Shown: piece by piece, positions 45,401 to 57,400 of the stretch
Position numbering within the stretch: the stretch's first letter is position 1
Layout: each line of letters begins with the position of its first letter
Source of the DNA: Nemertoderma westbladi
Lineage: Eukaryota; Xenacoelomorpha; Nemertodermatida; Nemertodermatidae
Length of the DNA: 64,000 bases
Assembly: GCA_032718475.1 (NCBI GenBank)
Contig: JAUCBJ010008996.1
Span: 33,496 to 97,495, forward strand
Direction: 5' to 3'
The notes under the pieces: model-generated
The model's input: only the letters and a program-made list of their open reading frames with translations
What the model was told of the DNA's origin: nothing
Database searches by the model: none
Position numbers and translations under genes: made by a program

Positions 45401-48400
45401 GTGATTTCTAAATATGCTGTTAAAAAGTAAAGACCTACAAACAATTGCGGCAATAAAAAATTGGTGTATATAGTGTTGGTTCGGCTGCTATAATTTCCAA
45501 AGTGTGGACGGAAAGGTGTCCGTTATTTACGCTTCTCTAACAGGGAGCAATTTTATTTCAGTGAGGACGTCAGCAATAAGTTGTACCGGTAGTTTAGTAG
45601 CCAACTCAGTACCGGCTGTATTGTATATAGTCTTTCATTTTAAATCCACCGGTGCAACAACAGTAAACCAAAGTATTTACTTCAGTAAATCGAAAGTGAA
45701 AGTTATCTGAAGTAACTGGTTACTGTTATTACAGTGCGGTATAGTACAGCTACAGCAGCACTTAGGTTTAGGCTGCGTGAATTATTGTTTGTACGATTAT
45801 CTTCAAACAAGTGTAATGGCTTATGTTACATTATGTCAACTTGTCAGCCTCCTAGCGATATACTCGTAACGCAGCAAACGTAACAATAAACTTATCCCCC
45901 ATTGATGTATGTGTTGTGTATTGTGTGTATGGTGTATGTTTATATATCATGAGTATTCCCCATTGATGACAGCCATTGTAGGCGAAGAGTAAGATGGTAC
46001 CGTACAGTTTTTGTAATGACTGCAATTAATTGCGTAAAAATAATATGATAATTAAGAATTCAGAACGACGAAAGTCGACAAAGTAACAAAATTACGTACA
46101 CCATTGTGTGAAAGAGTACATATCCAGGGTTGACTCTTGTATATTTAAGGGTAACAGTTCCGTAGAGCACTACATTTTTGTAATGACTGCAATTAATTGC
46201 GTAAAAATAATATGATAATTAAGAATTCAGAACGACGAAAGTCGAAAGTCGACAAAGTAACAAAATTACGTACACCATTGTGTGAAAGAGTACATATCCA
46301 GGGTTGACTCTTGTATATTTAAAGGTAACAGTTCCGTAGAGCATTACATTTTTGTAACATAAATCATTGTTACCATGGTAACATTATAGAGTTCTAGAAC
46401 AAAATATAATTGTTATACACTACTCTAGAACATAATAAAATAAAAAATATAATGTTCTAGAACATTTAACTAATTATTTTTCAAATTTAAAATTTCAAAA
46501 CTGTTCGATTTTGCCTTTAATTTGGTAATTCTGAAGCTATACTGGTTTTCAAGGTCACTGTTCACGATACAACTCGTTGCAAATCATTCGTGGTAACGCA
46601 ACTATCGCTTCTATCGCTACTGGTGCTTGTCTGGTGGGACGAAAAAGACAAGTTGCATAAAATTTCATACGGCAGAAATCGAATTTGGTTGGATAATACG
46701 ATATTTTTAATTGTCATATTCGTGATCAGCGTCCCAGACAACCCATTATGTCTTAAAATCAGGTTGATTTGGTAATGATCTTTAATTATCAAATTTGTGC
46801 TACTTGTATTTTTCGTGCCGCGCAATGACACATATCCAAAAAAAAACCGTAATCAACAAGGTACGATATATTTCAGTGCCATATATTCTTGATCAGCATC
46901 GCAAAACCCATATGGTCATAAAATATTTTTCACTTTTCATTATTTTATTTGCACTACTTGTTTTTTTCGTGCCCCAGGGGACACATTCTAAATTACCAAA
47001 AAATGTCTCGATTATTTAATGTTATATGTTCTATAATCATTATCACCATCCAAAAAACCGCTCTATACTGCAAAGGACGAATTTTAGGGAGCCATAAAGG
47101 TTTGTAGGAAGGGATCTAGGGGTCTTTACCTCGAATGATAAGTTTATTTTACCGAAAATAACTTATCTTTAATTGGCGCATTTGTAGGACTAATCCCATC
47201 ACATGCGTACTTTTTAACCGGGTAGTGTACAAATTTAAGAATCGCGTTAAACTACCCGGTTAAAAAGTACGCATGTGATGGGATTAGTCCTACAAATGCG
47301 CCAATTAAAGATAAGTTATTTTCGGTAAAATAAACTTATCATTCGAGGTAAAGACCCCTAGATCCCTTCCTATAAAAATGTATAATAACAAACACAGAGA
47401 AGAGTACGCGATTCTTAAATTTGTACACTACCCGGTTAAAAAGTACGCATGTGATGGGATTAGTCCTACAAATGCGCCAATTAAAGATAAGTTATTTTCG
47501 GTAAAATAAACTTATCATTCGAGGTAAAGACCCCTAGATCCCTTCCTATAAAAATGTATAATAACAAACACCTCGAAAAATACAGCTTGCCAACACATTG
47601 TTACTATCAATAATAAAGGTTTGTCGGTTTTCCCAACAAACCTGACTCAAAGATAGAGATGAATTACAAATACTAATTATTACGTAAAACAAAAACAAAA
47701 AAATAATTAAATTTACGAAAAAAAAATAAAAATTACGTAGCTATTCATACATAATCAAAAGGTTCTAGAATATGGTGTATTAATTTTATAGAATAATAGC
47801 CTCACGCAGATGAAAAACCATGCAATATTGGAACGCTCATATAATTGTATAATCAGATTGTGTTATGGGGCGTTCATACAGTATGTCACGCAAATTTTCC
47901 AGTTTTTTGACCCACCCCCCCCCCCCCCCCTCAGTCACAAAAAAAATTTCGTAAATTTATACCCCCCCCCCCCCTCCCCCCTAGACGAAAAATATTATAT
48001 ATCAAAAATTTAATCAGTTAGAAAGCACAATAGAAAGTGAAACATTTTGACTGAAGTAGTTCTTACTAAAAGCCTATACATACTTTAGCAGCTTCAAACT
48101 ACAGCACTGTACATGTACAAGGCAGACTAGACAGGGGTGTCCTGTTAATGTTAGGGATTAAATTCAATGTTATTGAGTTTATTGTTTTTTCCTGAAAGTT
48201 TCCCACTCATCTACAAATGTGTAACCGTCACAAAAGTCACTCCCCCCCCCCCCCTTGTCACAAAATGTCACGCAAGCTCGACCCCCCCCCCCCCCCTGTC
48301 ACAAAATGTCACGAAGCTCGACCTCGACCCCCCCACCCCCCCCCCCCCCCCCCCCCCCCCCTCCTAGTGCGTGACATACTTTAAGGCCTGTTTACACGTG

Positions 48401-51400
48401 ACAACTTTACCAGCAACTTTTTGAGCAACTTGGCTAGTTTGACTGTAAAATAGTGGGTCATTTTATCTACTAGCTAGTTTTTGATAATTTAATTTGATTA
48501 TTCGTCAACGCAAATTCCTTTAAGTTGCCGTAAAAGTTGAGCGACTTTTACGGCAACTTTTGTACGTGTTTACTCGGAGCAACTTGATCGGCAACCTGTG
48601 TTGCTCTACAAGTTGCCTAGAAAGTTGCTCTAAAAGTTGCCACGTGTAAACAGGCCTTAATGAACGCCCCCTTACATATTTGGAATCCTTGCATGGCCAG
48701 CTTTCCAACTGTATACCACCAAATCACTTTACCGTTTGAAGAATAACTGTGCTGTAACTGGTGCAATATCAACGGAGATTTTCAAACGTTTGTAGCTAAA
48801 GAATGACAGCGAAAATTAAAAATTCCTTCTCACCACGGAGGAGGAGGGAGATGAAACTATCTCTGTTTCAAATTTCATGAAATCTCATTACGATTTGTAG
48901 AAAAATGGGTTGGGGGGGGGGGTCCAGATACCTGAATAACGACACTATATTTCAGGACATGGTGTAACAGATTACAAATAAACCAGGCAAACCACTTAAT
49001 ATTTCGGGATTTATTATTACCATGACGGCAGTAATAAATATATTCTAGAACGGCTCTGCCTATACCGTACGTAGACGATTTTTTCCCATCGTTTTGTCAG
49101 CCACAAAGTTAGTTTACCTTGTAAACGGTTGCCTTACAGTAATTAAATGCTGTACAGTACATAACTACAATGATTTATCTGGATGTAATTATTGTAATCT
49201 TAATTAACTATGGATTTTCCACAGTTCGCGGACTCATCTGTCCAAAAGACTCATTCAGGTGCCGAATACAACTCGATTCTATTCCCTTAAACATAATTAA
49301 TTACAACGAGGGAATCAAACAATGTTTGAATGTTCACAACTTTAATGAAAGGATCTGTGAGACAGAAAGTTATTGTGTGTTTAACTTCACAGTAGCATCG
49401 GGTACACCACCACATCTAAGCACAGGCGCAACGCATGGAAATGTTTATACGATAACTCCTATGTTGCGTTTTTATTGCGACCAAAATAACATCTGCGACG
49501 ATGTGTCGTCCGTTGGAGTAATCGGAGGCCGCGATGAAGTAGATGCGATTTCGTTTACAGTGTGTAACCATGGCACCCACGGGTCTGCAACTGATGTAAG
49601 GGCTGCTGTGCGCGGGTTTACTGAAGTATTGGAACTCACTACCGTCTGTCCGGTTACCGACAATATGACGAGCTGGTGCAACGCCCCGGTTGCTGGCAGA
49701 CAGACCTGCAACTCCAGCTGGGGGTGTTTGTGGGGTCCTGGACGGGCTTCACATTGCGCCAGCCAATCAGAGTGCCCGATGGGCCCACTTACCGTCCCCT
49801 CTTCTAATGTATTCTGCGGTGTGCCAAGAACCTGCAATACCGGTAATTAACAAAAAAGCTGCCATCTAACGAACTGCTTTTAATTAAGTAAATTCGATTT
49901 ATTATCTTCGATTGACGTAGAGTTTTGGTATTTTTTATTAACGTGCAATATAAGATAATTCAGGAATGATATAAAGTATTTAACGACCGTAAACTTTGGC
50001 GTTTTCAATTTCTTCCGTTCTACGTTACTACTGTGTTTTGTGCACACTCCCCTCAATTTTTTAAACTAGCTAGTTTTTGTTACTTTTTTTTAATGTTCTA
50101 GAGCATATTATCCTTTAATTTAATATAAACATTTTGTTCTAAAACAAATATTTTTTGTTCTAGAACAAAAAAAAACAAACAACTAGCTAATTTGTTAATT
50201 TTGTTAAATTTTTATTGTATGTTATCTTAGAAGGGTTTTATAATAAAAGTCTTTATTATTATTTTATCATTTGAAGACGTCAGAGGTATTCTATCATGAG
50301 TTACATTAAAGCAAAACTAAATTACAAGAAACCGGTAAACTACATAATATTGTACAAAGTTCGTATATAGAGGAGCTAAAATTCGTAAAACATCAAATTC
50401 TCTCTCAGAGTAAGAAATACTCTAATACGAACAGACGGTCAATCATCCATCTAATGTTATAAAAGTAATCTCAAGTCTCCAAGGTTACAGTTTTGTACTA
50501 TCGAGTGTGCTATGCCTCGTCATTTCCGAATTGTAATTGACAGTTCTTTGATTGATAAAAGCCAAGCGCTGTTGGTTACCCCGGCAACAAACGCGACGAA
50601 AGTCCCGACGAAATTGTTGTGACATAATATTATATAATATTGGGTTCACTGCTGAGTTGAGATAAATTAACACCTATGAGAATTCCTGGATTCAGAGTAG
50701 GAATACCTCATCAAGGCCCGCCTGGTGGGGGGTGGTACCTAGGACAGATGTCGCATTCCCTCTGACCACTGCAATTGAGAGCCGCTGGAAAAGGAATTCT
50801 GTGGACCTAGGTTCACCTGTTTCCTTGGCGATTCTCCGCCCTATCTCCCGCAGTACTGCGGTGCCTTCTGCACCGATTGGGCCTAAGGTCTCTAAGGCAA
50901 TAGTGCGGAATAAGTGGTGGTGCTGGAGCGCAGCATACTTATTTCCTTTACTGGTCTCTGCCATTAAAGCGGCTGCACCTGCAGATTTACTTGTCTCGGG
51001 TAGATAGGAAGGAGCGAGGGTGTCCCTGCAAGTAAAGTCCCAAACGAGTGGGCGGCCTGAGGACCAAGGGGCAAAGGTCAAACCGTCTGGTTTCTTGCCG
51101 TCTTGTGAAAGTCCTCGAGGCTCCAAGGTGGAGGCAATGCCGGCTGATGAGAGTGCACGGTGAATGATGTCATTGGCCTCTGCATGACGGGTGTATTTCC
51201 CATAATTGTGTAAGCAGCTGAGGCCATGACTTCCACTCGTGTCGACTTCCAACCCGCAACCCCTGCAGGAATGCTCCTCGCAAATAGGTGTACCCAAGCG
51301 GAGAGCTGCTCCCACCCGCAGCTGCTCATCACTGAGGCGAAGGCCTAGGGATGATACCGGCAGTGCCCTTAGCCAGTCCCCGGCGTGGTCTGCGGCGGCA

Positions 51401-54400
51401 GCTAGGAGACGAGCCTTCTCTTTTGCTGATGAGGCTTTGGTGATCAGTTCATCCTGTCGTGATGAGCACAGCGGGGCATCCCATCCTTTCTGAATGGCTT
51501 GATTGATTGGTTCAGGAAAATCGGTAGGTAGTAGTTGCTTCGCAGCTATTAGGAGTGGGTTGGGGATGCTGGAAATGGAACTGGGTAGTAGGGTGTTAAG
51601 CAGTGGGATGCACCCATGGCTGGAAGCCAGGAAAGCTGGTAAAGCTACGTCGGATGTGCTTCTAACCCCCAGTCCGCCCAAAGATATTGGAAGGGAAGCC
51701 TGGGCCCAAGCATCGCCCCCAATCCTAGTGTTGAGCACAATTTGGCAGCACTGCCGAATCTTATCATCTAGAGACTTCAATCGAGGCGATCCAAAGGCGG
51801 GTGAACACCGCAGCACATACATCAACTTCGGAATGGCAAAGCAATGTCTGAGTAGGTATAGGGCGTCATGCGCCGATAGAAGGTGGAGGCGGTCGGCGAA
51901 CCTAGAGAGGTCTGATTCCTTCTCTTCAAGGATCTTCTCCATGGCTGAATCTCCTAGGGGTGATCCAAGCAACAGCGCATCAGAAAAATCGATTGGTTTA
52001 ATGCTTGGTGTGATGGCATCAAACAGAGCTGTTGTCTCTTCTTTCAGTTCTAAGGGAAAGTGCTTGCCAAAGATTAACTCACACTTGGATGCCTTGACCA
52101 TAAGCCCTAGCTTTGCTGCCTCGGCTATGACCCTCTTCAGGTCAGAAGCAACAACAGATGGTGTTCCACCCAAGGAACCGTCATCCAGGAACCACACGTT
52201 GAGAGGAGATTCCATGCTATCGACAAGTTCAATTGTGTCGTTGCTGAAGAATAGAGAGGCTAGTGGGTCTCCCTGTTGCATACCATCGTCAGAGGCAATT
52301 GTTGTCCCATTGTAGAATAGGAGAGAGGGTTGCGAATATGACTGATATGCCAGGTTGTATAGTGGTGGGAGGTTCTTTAGCACTGCCCTCAAGGCTGGTC
52401 CACGGTGAATACTGTTGAAGGCATTTGAGAAATCAATTTTGATCATGACTGTCTCTCTCTCTATTGACTCACTGAGGAAACGCCTGGCTGCATGTACTGC
52501 TGCTTCTGCACCCCGGGGGGTCCCGAACCCTAGCTGATGGGGTCCTAGCTTTAAACCGGAATGCTTTGCCGCTGAATGGCAGCCTGTTTTGGCGGTAAGT
52601 CGACGCAGAGTGCACCCCACGGCTATGGGGCGAACTCCACCTGCTGGTTTAGTGAAAGCACAAAGCCTGGCGCCATAGAGGTAAGGGAGAACTTCCTGGG
52701 GCACTCCTCCCTTTAGCATGATATTAGCTACCGATGTCATAGCCTTGAGGGAAGCCAGGGCAGCATCCCCCGCTGATGATGAGATCATGTCCTTGAGGAA
52801 CTGAGGACGGCAGTTGTCGGGACCTGGTGCCGAGCCATTGGGGAATAGCTTGATTGATTTTAGAACCTCTGGGTAAGATAGCTCGAGGGTCGGGACATCT
52901 GCTTCCTCTAATGACGGTACTCCGTGGAAGTCATCTGATGGGCGTGTAGGATGAAGGAGTCGGAGGGCTTCAAGGGTCTCTGAGGTGGCTGGGGCTATAG
53001 TGGCTGATGAGGATGCTAGTCGTGCAGCTGCTTTCACATTTCCTTCTTCTATCTTAGAGGCTATCAATTTCCCTAGCATGTCATCCGAGGATTGTTGAGT
53101 CTTGGGCTTCAGATGGGATGGAAGGCTAGTCGTAGGCAGTACTAGTAATTCTTTGGTGTTCTTGACCATCTCTTCAAATTCCAACAGTTGGTCCTTTACC
53201 TTGGCTGTGAGTGATTTGCAGGCTGGACCGATAGCCCTCCGGCCACGTCTGGACCTTGATCCCTGGGAGGGTACTCTGAGAGAGAATGGAAAGGCCAGCA
53301 GGTTTAACCAGTTTGACTGACTGTTGTTGAGGACGATGGCATCACAGAGACTACTGTAAAGTGTGGCTGCTTTTAGTCTTGCACCCCTGGGGATACGAGT
53401 CAGGGTTCTGATCCTAGTGAGGGTTTCGAATGCACTGCTAAGTGAATCTGATATGGCGCTCTGGCTGGCTACCACAGGAGCAGGGGATGGAGTGTCATTG
53501 GTAAACGGTTGGGACAGTAGTCCGGGTGACCCTTGAGACATGGCTGGCTGATTACAGTGTAAGTCGGGTGGAATTGCAGCTTCAGCAGGAGCGGAGGAAC
53601 CGGTGGCTGGAAATGTAATGATGGAACCTGACCCAGGACAAGAGGTGCCTTCAGTGGATCTGTGTTTGCGCAGCCCTCCCTTGGGGTTGACACAGCATAA
53701 TTTAGAGCAGGTGGTGCATGGGAACTTGAGGGACAGTCCTCCACTGGTAACGGTGGGAGGTTGTCCCGGCTCTAGCGGTGCAATTGATGGAGTATGGGTA
53801 AATAAGGGTGGATGAGAGTTCGGGACCAGAGTGGGGTCTCCAATTTGATTGTTATCCTGGGAGGATTCGGCTGATTGGATTGGAGGTTGTTTCGGCTCTA
53901 GCGGTGAGATTGATTGTGTATGGTTAAGCACGGGTGGGTGAGAATTCGGAAACGGGGTGGGATCTCCAATTGGAGGTGGTGTAGGTGTCGATGCCTTCTG
54001 TTGATTGGCTGACCAAACTAGAGGGGCATTTCTGGAAATATCAGAATACAGATCACTACGATGCTTGGAAATGGTAATATCATTGATATCCTCAAAATCC
54101 GATCGTGAGTAACCTTCAATACACCACTTTGCATACCTACAGATATATACCCCACATTGATAGGTGTTGTATTGAACCTTTTGAATGGAGGGATAAACGG
54201 TAATTGGGGGGAGGTCCACATTGTAATGAATGGCAACAAGATGCACCCATTCTTTGATAGAATCAACAACTGTTTGGTTAGAGCCCCCCAGTGAGTCGAA
54301 AACCCAAATTGCTGACTTTAAAGGGGAGTAAACAGCAAGGGTCCAGTGGCAATTGTTTACATTTATAGGGAAAAATATGAAATCGTTATCAAAAACTGGC

Positions 54401-57400
54401 ACTGAAGGGCCCTTGCTCAGACTCTGTATGTTCTTAAAGCCGCCTTCTTGAAAGATGTCAACGAAATGAGAGTTAAAAACTCTTGCATGGCCGTTGTAGC
54501 CTAAACACAAGCTGGATATAACTGCTTCAACAATGTTATCTGTCAACCAGTTTTGCCCATTTAACGATTCTATATCGTGCCTCGAGAGAGGCAGACCTCC
54601 AAATTCGTACATGTCTTCAGATTCGGGAGGTGGGTCTGCTAGAAGCTCACTATCAGTGAGACTAATGCAGGGTATTTCCATGATTGATCGTTTGAAGGAA
54701 GGATGCCTTTAGTTTGTTTAGCTAGTCGCATTCATTTGGACGTGCAGACGCACCATCACCGCCTACCATCGACAATAAATGGACATGGTTCTGTTTTTAT
54801 ATACAATCTAACTCAAACTACAGTTTAGCTAGTTTTTTTTTATTCCAGCTATCAACGTTTAAAACTGCGTTTAAAACTCTCCATTTTGTTTTTCATTACC
54901 CATAATTAATCAACAAATAAACAAATCAACAAATCGAATCAAATTCTATCATTGTACTATTACTAGCTAGTAAATAATTCAATAATTAATATGATTTAAT
55001 ATTGATATCTCCATATTGTACTCTATTGTACTCATATCATAAAAAAAATGTTCAAATGTTCTATGTTATCTTTGTATCACATATTTAATAAAAATCACTA
55101 GCTACAATGAAAATTTGTACAGTAGTTGTTAGTAATTGTTTTTAACACTAATCAAATAAAATACGCCTCAATAAAAAGTTTTTTTTTATTGTTCTAGAAA
55201 AAAATATTTGTTCTAGAATAGGTATTACTTTTTACAAAAATGAATAGATGACATTTTTAAAAAAAGTAAAAAAGACTAGCTTTGATAACAACAAAAACAG
55301 AATTAATTAATTTTGTTCGAGAACAACAATTATTTGTTCTAGAACAAAATTAGTAAAAAAATGAATAGACAATATGTTCTAGAATATTTTTTATAAAGTA
55401 ACAAAAAGTATCTATTTTAAAAATTTTTGGGCGGGTCTGCCCAAAACACAGTATCCTTCTTCCAATACCACTTATTGTACTACACATAAACACAAATTCT
55501 GAAAAATAAATGACTCCTTTCCGCCCACACTTATGAAACTAGCAGCCGAACCAACACATGCGTACTATTTAACCGCAAATTTTGGTATCGCTGTCGCGCT
55601 TCTAGAACATATATATTATATGATAAAGAATAGATTCTTAGAATATGTTCTAGAAGTCCTTGAATAATATTATAAAATTAAAATCTCACCAAACCACGTA
55701 TAGTTTTCGACCCTATTGGCCATTGGGTCTCATTAGCGTGGTGTTGGATTCGAACGTGGGACCTCGAGGTGGAAGCCGAGACATGAAACTCTAGGCCACA
55801 TGTTCTTGAGATATGAGATGTGAATTTCGCTCTGAAAAATGACGCTACTCGTAATTAATTAATTAACGTAACTAATTTGTACACTACCCGGTGAATAATT
55901 ATGCATGTGATAGCATTAGTACAATTGCGCCAATATAAATTATCATTAAAAATTAGGACCCCTAGAATAGTTCCTATAAGAAATTTAATTTTCTCAGAAT
56001 GAATATCCGGTAAAAATATATCGTAAGTTGGTACTTTTTTCAATATTGTCAATTGACCGAAATTCAACTATTCTATCTTCAGTTTTTACTAACCACTTTG
56101 CGATTGTATGATTAGCCGATCTACTCAAATTATATACAATATATTGTTTTGATTTCTGGAGTGTCAAATACAATGGAAATATTCACAAAATAATCGAGTG
56201 AGTCACTACGCATTTTTTAGTTTCAATCGCGGTTTTGATAGATTTTCAAATTGCACATACCGCTAAAAATCCACACAAACCTACTAACAGCAAACTACAC
56301 CTTTGTCATCGAATGGTAAATGCTACTGACACATTTTGTCATCCCAAGAATTCAAGAAACCTAAATAGAAAATAAAGGCTTAACACACCTTAATTCCGAT
56401 TCCTAAGATTTTGAATTAGTATACGTTTAAGTTTGCAGTTTGCACCCATATTTAGCACCAATCTAGAAATGTGTACCATCTATGGTAGTATTGAAAATAT
56501 TAATGCTGCATTCTCCATCTCAAAAAAACCTAACGCAAAGTACAGTTGAAGGCCATCATATCTCTCCCATGGTAACAGGTAAAGTTTTCTGAAAATTTAG
56601 GGATTTTTATATTTTGTAATAATTTACCTGTTCCCTTAGATACGAGGGCGACTGTTCATGACAATCAAATGTTGTAATACCAAGCTATGGATCTGTCACT
56701 ATCTCTATATGAGCGAGCAGGGAGTGACACATCTAAATCCAAGTCTTAAAGCAGATAGGCTAATTATTTATTTACATTTACTTTAGGGAATTCGTTACAT
56801 GAGATCCAAGATGAAGATGATTCTGTCCCGGATAACAATAAGAGTAACATGGTGCCGGACGCGTTGGTGCAAGTGACAACCACAACCCTAGATGACGACG
56901 AGCCGGACTTGGATACACCATCGTTACCAAAAATCCCAACACCAAAAAGCAAAGGTCCCAAGGAACAATCCCGTCTGATTCATACAAGTCCGGTGAAACT
57001 CTCCAGTCGTAAACCGAGTGTCGCTAAACCGGGGTTCGCCTGCAGCCAATGCAGCAGCACCTACACCGACAAGAACAGTCTGATGCGACATCTGATGGAC
57101 GCCCACGCACCCCAATACGGGGTGGAGGACCAGGCATCCGATGATAGTCTACCCGGGAGTCCCACAGAGGAAGGACTGCTGGCCTGTTCCGAGTGCGAGG
57201 CATCCTTCACCAAAGAGTCCCAGTTGACTCGGCATTTCAACCAATCCCATAGATGGTTTTGTTCCCAATGCGAAATGCAATTTTGTTCCAAGAAGCAGCT
57301 CAAAAAACACAATAAAAGCGCCCACTTTGCGGGCGTTGCGTCAACTAGATACTCATGTTCGCATTGTTCACTCTCCTTCGCTAGTGAGTCAAAGCTATCC

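Larger units (their letters stand above)
44664..56786 (+). other. zinc-finger gene, intron 3 (12.1 kb), host to other genes and elements
   Basis: Donor AAAC|GTAAGT and acceptor TTTACTTTAG|GG; the codon split CGG is completed across it. The segments 44,700-45,040, 46,380-47,100 and 54,800-55,540 show only AT-rich DNA with many TTCTAGAA palindromes. Everything else recognised inside has its own entry. Confidence 0.75.

Noticed and set aside
46562-46831. 89-codon minus-strand ORF
   Set aside because: Low-complexity AT-rich composition, an equally open plus-strand frame, no domain or splice signals.
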